From the NCBI GenBank assembly GCA_900314525.1, contig OMVN01000020.1, positions 1 through 42,907 on the forward strand: a stretch of DNA of 42,907 nucleotides, written 5' to 3'. A program made the position numbers and the translations under genes. The notes beneath the pieces were generated by a model. The model was given only the letters and a program-made list of their open reading frames with translations. It was not told where the DNA came from and did no database searches. This DNA is from an uncultured Eubacteriales bacterium (lineage in GTDB: Bacteria; Bacillota; Clostridia; Lachnospirales; Lachnospiraceae). This document shows positions 16,823-29,326 of this stretch, piece after piece (the first letter of the stretch is position 1; every line of letters begins with the position of its first letter).

Positions 16823-16832
16823 GTTTTACTAA

Positions 16833-18524
<1,692 letters not shown>

Positions 18525-18554
18525 TATAGAGAAATAAAAAAAGAGGTGAGAGGA

Positions 18555-19976
18555 ATGTTTGACAGTATACATGAAGAATGTGGAGTTTTTGGAATTTTTG
18601 AAAATAGCTCTGCAGATGCTGCGGCATCTACATATTTTGGATTATATGCACTTCAGCACCGTGGACAGGAAAGCTGTGGAATAACAGTTTGTGATGATGG
18701 TGTTTTCAGACATAAACGAATGGACGGATTAGTATCTGAGGTGTTTACAAAAGAGGAATTAAATAAACTTGGCTGTGGAAATATGGCAGTTGGACATGTG
18801 AGATATTCAACTACAGGAGGAAGCAATCATAATAATATCCAGCCACTTGTAATAAGACATATAAAGGGAAATATGGCACTAGTTCACAATGGTAATCTTG
18901 TAAACGCAGCCACACTTAGACGCACATTTGAAATGTCAGGTGCAATATTTCATGGTACGTCGGATACAGAAGCAATAGCATATTCCATAGTAAAAGAACG
19001 TCTGAAATGTGATTCCACAGAGGAAGCTGTTGAACATGCCATGCCTTACATTAAAGGGGCGTATTCATGCATTCTAATGACTGCAACTAAACTCATTGCA
19101 TTTAGAGATCCTGATGGATTCAGACCATTGTGCATTGGAAAAACTCATGATGGAGCATATGTTGTGGCATCAGAATCGTGTGCACTTGATACAACAGGGG
19201 CGGAATTTATAAGGGATGTTGAACCGGGTGAGATTGTAGTTATAGGAAAAGATGGACTTAAATCTATAAAGACAAACTGTGGAAATAAACAAAATATATG
19301 TATTTTTGAGTATATATATTTTGCACGTCCTGATTCAGTAATAGATGGAATATCAGTTCATCATGCAAGACTAAAAGCAGGAGAACTTCTGGCAAAGCAT
19401 AGCCCTGTGGATGCAGATATTGTTATTGGAGTTCCAGATTCAGGACTCGATGCGGCATTGGGCTATGCCAATGAGAGCGGAATACCATATGGAATTGGTT
19501 TTATCAAGAATAAGTATATAGGCAGGAGTTTCATAAAACCAGAACAGCACCAGAGAGAAAATACAGTTAAGATTAAACTAAATGCCATCCGTGAAACTGT
19601 AAAGGGAAAGCGAGTGATAATGATAGATGATTCCATCGTCAGAGGTACTACAAGTGCAAGAATTGTAAGGCTTCTTCGTGAAGCTGGGGCAAAAGAAGTT
19701 CATGTCAGAATTTCATCACCAGCATTTCTTCATTCATGTTACTTTGGAACTGATATTGATTCTGAAGAAAATCTTATTGCAGGAAAATATAATACGGTTC
19801 AGGAAATAGCAGATTATATAGGTGCAGATAGCCTTGCTTATCTGCCAATTGACAGTCTTTCAGAACTGGTAAGTAATAAGATGGGATATTGCAGCGGATG
19901 TTTTACTGGACAGTATCCAGTTGACGTAAAAGAGGCAGGCGGAAAGAACAAATTTGACGAAAAGATTCATAAATAA
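18555..19976 (+). CDS. purF: Amidophosphoribosyltransferase
   Basis: PurF catalyses the first committed step of purine synthesis, from PRPP and glutamine to phosphoribosylamine. The start is the ATG at 18555, 6 bases after GAGGTGAG; a GTG further up lacks a ribosome site. A short propeptide (MFDSIHEE) precedes the nucleophile Cys9, as in the self-processing Bacillus type. The PRPP loop reads VIMIDDSIVRGTTSARI. Four cysteines in the positions that hold the B. subtilis [4Fe-4S] cluster are present (ICIFEYIYF, HSCYFG, YCSGCF), predicting an oxygen-labile enzyme that fits an anaerobe. The gene lies between pyrG and asnB, all three being glutamine users. Confidence 0.97.
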   Translation: MFDSIHEECGVFGIFENSSADAAASTYFGLYALQHRGQESCGITVCDDGVFRHKRMDGLVSEVFTKEELNKLGCGNMAVGHVRYSTTGGSNHNNIQPLVIRHIKGNMALVHNGNLVNAATLRRTFEMSGAIFHGTSDTEAIAYSIVKERLKCDSTEEAVEHAMPYIKGAYSCILMTATKLIAFRDPDGFRPLCIGKTHDGAYVVASESCALDTTGAEFIRDVEPGEIVVIGKDGLKSIKTNCGNKQNICIFEYIYFARPDSVIDGISVHHARLKAGELLAKHSPVDADIVIGVPDSGLDAALGYANESGIPYGIGFIKNKYIGRSFIKPEQHQRENTVKIKLNAIRETVKGKRVIMIDDSIVRGTTSARIVRLLREAGAKEVHVRISSPAFLHSCYFGTDIDSEENLIAGKYNTVQEIADYIGADSLAYLPIDSLSELVSNKMGYCSGCFTGQYPVDVKEAGGKNKFDEKIHK

Positions 19977-19996
19977 ATTTTCAGGAGGTAAAATAT

Positions 19997-21577
19997 ATGT
20001 GTACAATAATGGCATATTGCGGCAGGGACGGCAAAATTGAAGAGGTTACCAAAGGCTTAGAAGAAACAATTTCAAGAGGCCCGGATGATCAGAGAGTAAT
20101 AAAAACACAACATGGGGTTTTGGGATTTCAGCGTCTTTCAATAATGGGTCTGACACCAGAGGGAATGCAGCCATTTGAACTTAATGGAGATTATGTGGTA
20201 TGTAATGGAGAAATATATGGATTCAGAAAACTGAAGGAAGATCTTGAGTCTAAGGGTTATAAATTTAATAGTGACAGTGACTGTGAAATATTACTTCCAA
20301 TGTATGAAGAGTATGGAATGGATATGTTTGGAATGTTAGATGCCGAGTTCGCCTGCATAATATATGACGGAAGTACACATGAATTCATTGCAGCTCGTGA
20401 CCCAATTGGTATACGACCACTTTATTATGGAAAAACATCAGAAGGAAATATGGTATTTGCCAGTGAACCAAAAAACCTTACAAGACTTTGCAAAAAGATA
20501 ATGCCATTTCCACCAGGACACTATTTCAAAAATGGAAAATTTTACTGCTATAAAGATATTACAACTGTATATGAAACTATAAATGATGATATAGATACAG
20601 TTTGCAAAAATATACATGACCTTTTAGTTGCTGGAGTTGAAAAGAGATTAGATGCTGATGCAAATGTAGGATTTTTATTATCTGGAGGATTAGATTCATC
20701 TCTTGTGTGTGCAATTGCTCAGAAAGAGAGCGATAAGCCAATTCGTACATTTGCAATAGGAATGAATACAGATGCAATAGATTTAAAATATGCAAAACAG
20801 GTTGCAGATTATATCGGAAGCGAACACACTGAAATTATTATAACAAAGGATGATGTAATTAATGCTCTTGAAAATGTAATTAAAATACTGGGTACATATG
20901 ATATAACAACGATTAGGGCAAGTATGGGTATGTATCTGCTATGTAAGGCCATACATGAACAGACAGATGTAAGAGTATTATTAACAGGGGAAATATCTGA
21001 TGAGTTATTTGGATATAAGTACACAGATTTTGCACCTTCGGCAGAGGCTTTTCAGGCTGAGTCAGTTAAGAGAGTTCGAGAACTTCATATGTATGATGTT
21101 TTGCGTGCTGACAGATGTATCTCTGTAAATTCCCTTGAGGCAAGAGTTCCATTCGGTGATCTTGACTTCGTAAGATATGTCATGGCCATAAATCCTGAAA
21201 TGAAGCTGAATAAATATAATAAAGGTAAATATCTGCTTCGCCGTGCATTTGAGGGAGACTATCTTCCACATGACATTTTATATCGTGAAAAAGCTGCTTT
21301 CTCAGATGCAGTTGGACATTCAATGGTAGACTATTTAAAAGAATACGCAAATAGTTATTACAGTGATTCGGAATTTGAGACAAACCGTAAGAAATATGAA
21401 CATGCCACACCATTTACAAAAGAGTCATTACTGTACCGTGAAATATTTGAAAAATACTATCCAGATAACAGTGAGATGATTGTTGATTTCTGGATGCCAA
21501 ATAAAGAGTGGGAGGGATGTAATGTAGATGACCCTTCCGCAAGAGTACTTTCAAACTATGGAGAGAGCGGAGTTTAA
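19997..21577 (+). CDS. asnB: Asparagine synthetase B (glutamine-hydrolysing)
   Basis: The 526-residue protein has an N-terminal Ntn glutaminase domain (Cys2 in MCTIMAYCG, SRGPDDQR, LGFQRLSIMG, VVCNGEIYG) and a C-terminal synthetase domain with the ATP-pyrophosphatase loop FLLSGGLDSSLVCA and LLTGEISDELFGYKY. It makes asparagine from aspartate, ATP and glutamine. The length matches the E. coli-type AsnB. It is 20 bases after purF with an AGGAGG site, in what looks like a pyrG-purF-asnB operon, and ends at the terminator at 21600. Confidence 0.95.
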   Translation: MCTIMAYCGRDGKIEEVTKGLEETISRGPDDQRVIKTQHGVLGFQRLSIMGLTPEGMQPFELNGDYVVCNGEIYGFRKLKEDLESKGYKFNSDSDCEILLPMYEEYGMDMFGMLDAEFACIIYDGSTHEFIAARDPIGIRPLYYGKTSEGNMVFASEPKNLTRLCKKIMPFPPGHYFKNGKFYCYKDITTVYETINDDIDTVCKNIHDLLVAGVEKRLDADANVGFLLSGGLDSSLVCAIAQKESDKPIRTFAIGMNTDAIDLKYAKQVADYIGSEHTEIIITKDDVINALENVIKILGTYDITTIRASMGMYLLCKAIHEQTDVRVLLTGEISDELFGYKYTDFAPSAEAFQAESVKRVRELHMYDVLRADRCISVNSLEARVPFGDLDFVRYVMAINPEMKLNKYNKGKYLLRRAFEGDYLPHDILYREKAAFSDAVGHSMVDYLKEYANSYYSDSEFETNRKKYEHATPFTKESLLYREIFEKYYPDNSEMIVDFWMPNKEWEGCNVDDPSARVLSNYGESGV

Positions 21578-21599
21578 TATAGTATGTACTAAATTTATT

Positions 21600-23026
<1,427 letters not shown>

Positions 23027-23072
23027 TGTTAAAGTGATGTATCAATAACTAAAAATAGAAAGGGCTATGCTG

Positions 23073-24800
23073 ATGAACACATTAAGAAAATTTATATCAT
23101 ATTACAAACCATACAAAAAAGCATTTGCACTGGACCTGATATGCGCAGCAATAGTAAGTATTATAGATCTTGCGTATCCTCAATTTCTAAGAGTACTTAC
23201 TAAGACTTTGTTTATGGAAGACAAGGGAGTAATTTTTAAAACCTTGCCAATTATAGCAGTTACCTTACTTTTAGTGTATATATTACAGGCTATGTGCAAT
23301 TATTACGTTGCTTGTCAGGGACATATTATGGGAGCACGTATGGAGAGGGATATGAGGCAGCAGCTCTTTGAACATTATGAGAAACTCTCATTCTCATATT
23401 ATGATAAAAATAATACAGGACAGATGATGAGCAAGTTAGTATCAGATCTTTTTGATATATCAGAGCTGGCTCATCATGGACCTGAGAATTTCTTTATTTC
23501 AATCGTAAAAATTGTTGGTTCATTTGTTTTTCTGTTTCTTATACAGTGGAAACTTGCACTGGTGCTCTTAGGTACGGTGATTGTAATGGCATATGTATCA
23601 TATAAACAGAATCGAACAATGCATGCCACATTTGTAGATAACAGAAAGAAAATCGGAAATGTAAATGCAACACTTCAGGACTCTTTAGCAGGCATCAGAA
23701 TTGTACAGGCGTTTGCAAATGAGGGCGTTGAGAAAAAGAAGTTCAAAAAGGGAAATGATGCCTTTCTTGTCTCTAAAAAGGATAACTATAGGGCAATGGG
23801 AACTTTTCAGAGCGTAAATACATTTTTTCAAGGAATGATGTATGCTCTGACAATAATAGTTGGCGCTGTTTTAATTGCAAATGGAGATATGACACCTGCA
23901 GATATGGCGATGTTTGCACTTTATATTGGAGTATTTGTGAGTCCAATAAAAATATTAGTAGAACTTACAGAAATGTTACAAAAGGGAATGTCGGGATTTG
24001 GACGTTTTCTAGAGGTGATAGAGACTACACCTGATATAAAGGACAAATCTGGTGCAAGAGATATGATAAATCCATCAGGTGATATTATTTTAAGTGATGT
24101 TAGTTTCTTTTATGATAAAGAGGAAAAAGTACTGCATCACGTCAATATGAATATCAGTTCGGGCAGCAGTATTGCATTAGTTGGTCCATCAGGAGGTGGA
24201 AAGACAACTATCACATCACTTATACCAAGATTTTATGATGTGACAGGTGGTTCGGTAAAGATTGGTAATCAGGATATTAGGGATATAAAACTAAAAAGCC
24301 TGAGGAGAAATATAGGAATAGTTCAGCAGGAAGTATATCTATTTGATGGCACAATCAGAGAAAATATTTCTTACGGAAGACCTGGTGCAAATGATGATGA
24401 AATAAGAGAAGCTGCCAATAGAGCAAATTTATCAGAATTTATTGAGAGTCTTCCAGATGGTTATGATACATATGTTGGTGAAAGAGGTACAAGGCTGTCA
24501 GGTGGTCAGAAACAGAGAATTTCAATTGCCAGAATTTTCTTGAAAAATCCGCCGATATTAATACTTGATGAAGCAACTTCGGCGCTGGATAACGAGAGTG
24601 AACGATATATTCAGGACAGTCTGGAAAGATTAAGTGAGGGACGAACAACAATTACCATTGCTCACAGACTTTCTACTATTAGAAATGCAGATAAAATATT
24701 TGTAATTGAAGATGGGAAAATTACAGAGCAGGGTGATCACGACAGTCTGCTTGATAGGGATGGTACATATGCAAGATACTACAAGATGTCACAGAATTAA
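23073..24800 (+). CDS. ABC-type multidrug/lipid exporter (fused permease-ATPase half-transporter)
   Basis: The 575-residue protein has six transmembrane helices (about 1-310) and an ATPase domain with Walker A GPSGGGKTT, Q-loop VQQEVYLFDG, signature LSGGQKQR, Walker B ILILDEATSALD and H-loop TIAHRLS. It should act as a homodimer exporting lipophilic compounds; no partner half is adjacent. The ATG at 23073 is preferred over that at 23067 because it is 8 rather than 2 bases from the AGAAAGGG site. The third Walker residue run GGG replaces the more usual SGS/SGC but keeps the lysine. The substrate is unknown. Confidence 0.9.
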   Translation: MNTLRKFISYYKPYKKAFALDLICAAIVSIIDLAYPQFLRVLTKTLFMEDKGVIFKTLPIIAVTLLLVYILQAMCNYYVACQGHIMGARMERDMRQQLFEHYEKLSFSYYDKNNTGQMMSKLVSDLFDISELAHHGPENFFISIVKIVGSFVFLFLIQWKLALVLLGTVIVMAYVSYKQNRTMHATFVDNRKKIGNVNATLQDSLAGIRIVQAFANEGVEKKKFKKGNDAFLVSKKDNYRAMGTFQSVNTFFQGMMYALTIIVGAVLIANGDMTPADMAMFALYIGVFVSPIKILVELTEMLQKGMSGFGRFLEVIETTPDIKDKSGARDMINPSGDIILSDVSFFYDKEEKVLHHVNMNISSGSSIALVGPSGGGKTTITSLIPRFYDVTGGSVKIGNQDIRDIKLKSLRRNIGIVQQEVYLFDGTIRENISYGRPGANDDEIREAANRANLSEFIESLPDGYDTYVGERGTRLSGGQKQRISIARIFLKNPPILILDEATSALDNESERYIQDSLERLSEGRTTITIAHRLSTIRNADKIFVIEDGKITEQGDHDSLLDRDGTYARYYKMSQN

Positions 24801-24826
24801 AATACACTTAAAGGAGAAATAGTTTA

Positions 24827-25108
24827 ATGAATAAAATAATACTATATGTTTTAATAGCATATCTTTTTATAACAAATTTAGTAGCATTTATGCTGATGGG
24901 AATTGATAAATCAAAAGCAAAGGCAGGAAAGTGGAGAATTAAAGAGAGAACACTTTTTATTTCAGCATTAATTGGCGGTAGTATCGGGGCTAATGCAGGG
25001 ATGCAGGTTTTCAGACATAAGACCAAACATATTCAGTTTGTAATTGGTATGCCTGCAATACTTATTTTACATATTGTAGTTGCTGTTTTATGTGTGATAT
25101 ATTTATAG
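24827..25108 (+). CDS. DUF1294 small membrane protein
   Basis: The 93-residue protein has an N-terminal helix (residues 5-25), a positively charged cytoplasmic stretch with the family hallmark MGIDKSKAKAGKWRIKERTL, a glycine-rich segment (ALIGGSIGANAGM), then RHKTKHIQF and a C-terminal helix. This is the DUF1294 pattern, whose function is unknown. The start is set by AAGGAGA 8 bases upstream. It follows the exporter by 26 bases and its end overlaps the longest open frame of the next gene, so it is part of the same operon. Confidence 0.85.
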   Translation: MNKIILYVLIAYLFITNLVAFMLMGIDKSKAKAGKWRIKERTLFISALIGGSIGANAGMQVFRHKTKHIQFVIGMPAILILHIVVAVLCVIYL

Positions 25109-25149
25109 AAGAGAGAAGACAATTTGTGGGAAAGGAACTATTTAAAGAA

Positions 25150-26757
25150 ATGAAGAAGGATTGGTATAAAAATACAGTAATTTATCAGATTTATCCAAGG
25201 AGTTATAGGGATAGTAACGGGGATGGATATGGAGATATAAAGGGGATTATAGAGAAATTAGATTATCTTGAATATCTGGGTATAGGTGCAATATGGCTTT
25301 CACCAGTATTTAAATCACCTCAGAAAGATAATGGATATGATATATCAGATTATAAGGATATAGAGCCAATGTTTGGGTCTCTGGCAGACATGGAAGAACT
25401 TATAAATGAGGCGGATAGACATGGGATTAAGATAATTATGGATCTTGTTCTTAATCACTCATCGGATAAACATAAATGGTTTCTAGAGGCAATTAAGAGC
25501 AAAGACAATCCATATCATGATTATTATGTTTTTAGAGATGGTGACAAGGATCATGCACCAAATGATATGAGGGCGGTATTTGGCGGAAGTGCATGGGAAT
25601 GGGTGGAAGGACTTAATCAGTATTATTTCCATCAGTTTACAACAGCTCAGCCAGATCTTAACTGGGACAATCCAAAACTCAGACAGGAATTATACGATAT
25701 GATAAATTTCTGGATTGATAAGGGAGTAGGTGGATTTAGATTAGACGTTATTGATCAGATTGCGAAAGAACCAGATAATTTTATAACGTCTAACGGTCCA
25801 AAACTTCATAAGTATTTAAGGGAGTTAAATCAGAAGACTTTTGGCGGTAAAAATCTTGTGACAGTAGGTGAGGCTTGGAGCGCAAATATTGATAATGCAC
25901 CAATATACAGTAATCCAGATGGCTCCGAGCTTTCTATGGTATTTCAGTTTGAGCATATATGCCTGGATCAGCAGGAGGGAAAGGATAAGTGGGATCTTGC
26001 TCCTCTGCCGTTTGTAAAATTCAAGAAGATATTGAATAAGTGGCAGACAGAATTATATGGAAAAGGATGGAACTCACTTTTTTGGGATAATCATGACCTC
26101 CCAAGAATTGTCTCGAGATGGGGCAATGATGGGAAATACCGTGTGGAATCAGCTAAAATGTTAGCTACAATTCTCCATGGAATGCAGGGAACACCATATA
26201 TTTATCAGGGTGAAGAAATTGGAATGACCAACATAAAACTTAATATAGATGAGTATGATGATGTAGAAATTAAGAATATGTACAAAGAGAGAATTGCAGC
26301 AGGATACAGTAAAGAAGAGGTCATGAATTCAATTTATGCAAAAGGAAGAGATAATGCTAGAACTCCTATGCAGTGGGATGACAGTGAAAATTCTGGTTTT
26401 AGTATTTCCAAACCATGGCTTAAAGTCAATGAAAATTATAAAGAAATAAATGTAAAAAATCAGATCAATGATCCTGATTCGATTTTAAATTACTATAAAA
26501 GACTCATAACCTTGCGAAAAGAAAATCAAGTTTTTGCAGATGGAAAATTCATGATGTACTTAGAAGATGACGATAATATTTTTGCTTATGAGCGAATATT
26601 AGACAATCATAGGCTTGTTGTTATTTGTAATTTCTATGGCGAAATGATTGAGAATCCATTAACAGATATTACAGAGAATCTCAAAATGGTACTTTCAAAT
26701 TATGAAAAAGATGATGATAGATTAAGACCATATGAGGCGAGAATGTATATGATATAG
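25150..26757 (+). CDS. GH13 alpha-glucosidase / oligo-1,6-glucosidase
   Basis: The 535-residue cytoplasmic glycoside hydrolase has the GH13 regions in order: DLVLNHSS, GFRLDVID (nucleophile Asp), TVGEAW (acid/base Glu) and WDNHDLPR (transition-state Asp). The QIYPRSYRDSNGDGYGDIKG start and NARTPMQWDD are typical of subfamily 31 enzymes, which cleave terminal alpha-glucosyl units from maltose, isomaltose or dextrin. Trehalose-6-phosphate hydrolase is a related alternative, but no PTS genes are near. The start at MKKDWYKN fits the family; a GTG at 25126 has a slightly better placed ribosome site and would add eight residues. Confidence 0.88.
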   Translation: MKKDWYKNTVIYQIYPRSYRDSNGDGYGDIKGIIEKLDYLEYLGIGAIWLSPVFKSPQKDNGYDISDYKDIEPMFGSLADMEELINEADRHGIKIIMDLVLNHSSDKHKWFLEAIKSKDNPYHDYYVFRDGDKDHAPNDMRAVFGGSAWEWVEGLNQYYFHQFTTAQPDLNWDNPKLRQELYDMINFWIDKGVGGFRLDVIDQIAKEPDNFITSNGPKLHKYLRELNQKTFGGKNLVTVGEAWSANIDNAPIYSNPDGSELSMVFQFEHICLDQQEGKDKWDLAPLPFVKFKKILNKWQTELYGKGWNSLFWDNHDLPRIVSRWGNDGKYRVESAKMLATILHGMQGTPYIYQGEEIGMTNIKLNIDEYDDVEIKNMYKERIAAGYSKEEVMNSIYAKGRDNARTPMQWDDSENSGFSISKPWLKVNENYKEINVKNQINDPDSILNYYKRLITLRKENQVFADGKFMMYLEDDDNIFAYERILDNHRLVVICNFYGEMIENPLTDITENLKMVLSNYEKDDDRLRPYEARMYMI

Positions 26758-26849
26758 CAGGTAAAATATTTGAAAATATTTGTAAATGTAAAACAGATTG
26801 GAAAATATTATAAAATGCACAAAAAAACATTTAAACAATTAAAAAAATG

Positions 26850-26858
26850 TGGTAAAAT
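26850..26858 (+). promoter_or_regulatory. Promoter upstream of the PAS/NSS chimera
   Basis: TGG-TAAAAT (extended -10) with TTTAAA 17 bases upstream. It probably belonged to the PAS-domain gene whose 5' end survives at 26935. Confidence 0.4.
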
Positions 26859-26934
26859 ATGACATATATATTTCGTGAATTAAAAGAATAGGAATATCAT
26901 AACTATTTCTATATTTGAGAGGATAGAGTTTACT

Positions 26935-27049
26935 ATGAATAAAGACATTATAAGCATAGACATTGATAATAGGGGATTTAAGAGTATATTAGAATCTATG
27001 CCAGGTGCATTCTTGATATATAGTGCTGATGAAAATGAAGAGATAATAA
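26935..27049 (+). pseudogene. 5' fragment of a PAS-domain signalling gene
   Basis: The ATG follows GAGAGGA. The first 38 residues end in FKSILESMPGAFLIYSADENEEII. This is the beginning of the PAS domain common at the front of Lachnospiraceae GGDEF/EAL proteins, which normally continues with a tyrosine-alanine-asparagine turn. Here the homology stops at about 27045 and the DNA becomes the middle of an NSS transporter in another frame. The hybrid frame ends at TAG 27109-27111 after 58 codons. It marks a deletion junction that removed the rest of the PAS gene and the transporter's first helices. Confidence 0.65.
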
Positions 27050-27938
27050 ATGGCATTTGGAAGAGCTTGCAAGGCAGGACCAGTTGGCGCGGCAGGCACT
27101 ATGACAAATAGGAAATTTGGCAAACGAGGATTGGGAGAAGGAATCGGAATGATTCCAGTACTGGGTTCCTTTGCCATGGCTATCGGATATACGGTAGTAA
27201 TGGGCTGGATTGTAAAATATATGATAGGAACATTTACTGGATCTACTACAAGACCAGATTCAGTGGAAGAATATGCAGGTAATTTTGGAACAATAGCAAC
27301 AACATTCGGAAATAATGGATGGCAGATTATAGCACTTGTATTGGGAATAGGAATACTTGTTTTTGGAGTCGCAGGAGGTATTGAGAAGGCTAATAAGGTA
27401 ATGATGCCAATATTTTTTGCATTATTTATTGGACTTGGACAGGCATTTTTCTCCCTGTCAATTGCAGGAAATGGAACACTTATATACGGTTCATATCTTT
27501 CTTCCAAAGCTTTTTCATTCTATGCCAGGTGGAAGAGTGGTATCAATAGTGTTCTTTGTGGCAGTATTTTTTGCAGGCTTAAGCTCACTTATAAATCTAT
27601 ATGAGGCACCTATTGCCACGGTACAAGAAAAATTAAAATTTTCTCGAGTTGGTGCCTGTGTGGTAACAGGAGGCACTGGGCTTTTAATCTCCCTATTTAT
27701 CCAGGGGATTGTATCGGATTGGATGGATGTAGTTTCAATTTATGGATGTCCTCTTGGAGCTGGACTTATGGGAATTATGTTTTTCTGGATTGGAGACAGA
27801 GAATTTGTTGAATCGGAAGTAAATAAAGGAGCACAGAAAACTGTAGCTAGGTGGTTTTATCCTTTATGTAAATATGTTTTCTGTCCTATATGTTTTATAG
27901 TATTGATTGCAGGTGCGATATCAGGAGGAATTGGTTAA
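27050..27938 (+). pseudogene. Neurotransmitter:sodium symporter (NSS/SNF) family transporter, multiply deleted
   Basis: The remains read MAFGRACKAGPVGAAG (the charged loop after helix 2), a long run of helices up to GIEKANKVMMPIFFALFIGL, then directly GQAFFSLSIAGNGTLIYGSYLSS, and in another frame MPGGRVVSIVFFVAVFFAGLSSLINLYE to the C-terminus. Compared with family proteins of about 450-500 residues, the first roughly 50-60 residues (helices 1-2 with the sodium site) are missing, some 25-30 near 27430, and some 60 near 27505-27520. NSS proteins import amino acids with Na+. This copy cannot be functional. Its small partner gene at 28005 is intact. Confidence 0.85.
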
Positions 27939-28004
27939 ACAGTTGCATAAATAAAAAATGTGTGCTACATTTACAATTAATTCAAATACGAAAGGACAAA
28001 TAAA

Positions 28005-28148
28005 ATGGAATACGTTATTGCTGTAATGATTGTTTTATTGTTTAGTGGAATTATTGCGTTATGGGTAAAGAAAGAATATGAAATACAGGAAAAGATGGTA
28101 AGTGAAACTGCCAATAAACATAAAAAAGAATCAAATATAGATAAATAA
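28005..28148 (+). CDS. Small single-helix protein, NSS transporter small subunit-like
   Basis: A 47-codon gene with an AAAGGA ribosome site encodes one transmembrane helix (EYVIAVMIVLLFSGIIALW) and a charged tail (KKEYEIQEKM onward). Its size, topology and position directly after an NSS transporter match the MetS-type small subunits that accompany methionine/alanine NSS importers. The transporter itself is ruined, so this peptide is now probably orphaned. It is followed by a terminator at 28167. Confidence 0.65.
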   Translation: MEYVIAVMIVLLFSGIIALWVKKEYEIQEKMVSETANKHKKESNIDK

Positions 28149-28166
28149 TACCTTAAAATGATGGTA

Positions 28167-28216
28167 TAACCCCTGACTGGATATAGATATAGCCTATAAC
28201 TAGCCGGGGGTTTTTT
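28167..28216 (+). terminator. Terminator after the NSS small-subunit gene
   Basis: TAACCCC (28167-28173) pairs with GGGGGTT (28206-28212), with partial pairing inside (CTGG with CTAG, ATATAG with CTATA), followed by T6. Confidence 0.65.
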
Positions 28217-28269
28217 AGTATTATGCGAATATAAATATATATGGTAGACTACGTTCATTGAAAAAACAC

Positions 28270-28298
28270 ATTAATCACATCAACTAAATATGATTAAT
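28270..28298. promoter_or_regulatory. Inverted repeat ATTAATCA-N13-TGATTAAT upstream of metN
   Basis: Perfect 8-base arms overlap a possible -10 (TATGAT, 28289-28294). The arms and the adjoining ATATGATTAAT 11-mer are the same as at 843-870. No SAM riboswitch or T-box fits in the 108-base spacer, so a protein repressor is the simplest control for this operon. Confidence 0.4.
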
Positions 28299-28324
28299 AT
28301 AGAATGACACCAGGAGGTGAAAAA

Positions 28325-29326
28325 TTGATTCGATTTGAAAATGTAACTAAAGAATTTTCTTCTAAAAATAATAAGACATTGGCAGTTAATAATGTGAATC
28401 TTGAAATAGAAAAAGGAGACATATTTGGAATTATTGGTTTTTCAGGTGCAGGAAAATCAACACTTGTAAGACTTATTAACCTATTAGAGTATCCTTCCAA
28501 GGGAGACATATATTTTGATGATGTAAACCTTACAAAATTAAAGCCAGGAAAACTCAGAAAATACAGACAGAAAATTGGAATGATATTTCAGCAGTTTAAT
28601 CTGCTATCACAAAGAAATGTCCTGGGAAATATTATATTTCCTCTCGAGATAGCAGGCGTAAAAAAAGCAGATGCTAAAAAGAGAGCAATAGAACTGTTAG
28701 AACTTGTAGGCCTTTTAGACAAGGCAAAATCATATCCTGCACAGTTATCGGGCGGACAGAAACAGAGAGTTGCCATAGCAAGAGCACTTGCCACAAATCC
28801 AGATGTGCTGTTGTGTGATGAGGCAACAAGTGCACTTGATCCAATAACAACCAAATCTATCCTTGAACTTCTAAAGGAAATAAATGAAAAACTTGGAGTT
28901 ACTATTGTAGTAATTACCCATGAAATGAAAGTGGTTGAACAGATTTGTGACAAAGTTGCAGTAATGAGTAATGGAGTTATCGAAGAAACAGGAAATGTAA
29001 AAGATGTCTTTCTTAATCCAAAATCTGAAACAGCTAAGAAATTAATTCTTCCAGAGAGCAGCAGCTTAAAAGATAATAGTAAAAGACCAGTACTTAGAAT
29101 AGCATTTGAGGGACAGTCAGCATTTGAACCAATTATTTCTTCTCTTACGATAGAGTGTAACACGATGGTTAATATACTTGGTGCTAACACAGAAAATATT
29201 AGCGGTAAGGCATTTGGTCAGATGTTAATTGAACTTCCAGATGATAATAATAAGACAGAACAGATAAAGAAATATCTCACAGATAAAGGTATTTATTTTG
29301 AGGAAGGAGGACAGCGAAATGAGTAA
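28325..29326 (+). CDS. metN: Methionine ABC importer ATPase
   Basis: The 333-residue ATPase has Walker A GFSGAGKST, Q-loop FQQFNLLSQ, signature LSGGQKQR, Walker B VLLCDEATSALD and His switch VITHE. Its C-terminal NIL domain (about 260-333) allosterically binds methionine in MetN proteins. The TTG at 28325 is the start: a perfect AGGAGGTGA lies at 28312-28320, inside what would be codons 3-6 of the upstream ATG at 28304. Its last eight bases overlap the metI start. Together with MetI and MetQ it imports methionine. Confidence 0.93.
   Translation: MIRFENVTKEFSSKNNKTLAVNNVNLEIEKGDIFGIIGFSGAGKSTLVRLINLLEYPSKGDIYFDDVNLTKLKPGKLRKYRQKIGMIFQQFNLLSQRNVLGNIIFPLEIAGVKKADAKKRAIELLELVGLLDKAKSYPAQLSGGQKQRVAIARALATNPDVLLCDEATSALDPITTKSILELLKEINEKLGVTIVVITHEMKVVEQICDKVAVMSNGVIEETGNVKDVFLNPKSETAKKLILPESSSLKDNSKRPVLRIAFEGQSAFEPIISSLTIECNTMVNILGANTENISGKAFGQMLIELPDDNNKTEQIKKYLTDKGIYFEEGGQRNE

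Noticed and set aside
28217-28324. SAM riboswitch or T-box ahead of metNIQ
   Set aside because: The spacer is only 108 bases, is very AT-rich, and shows neither the SAM-I junction helices nor a T-box sequence or terminator.
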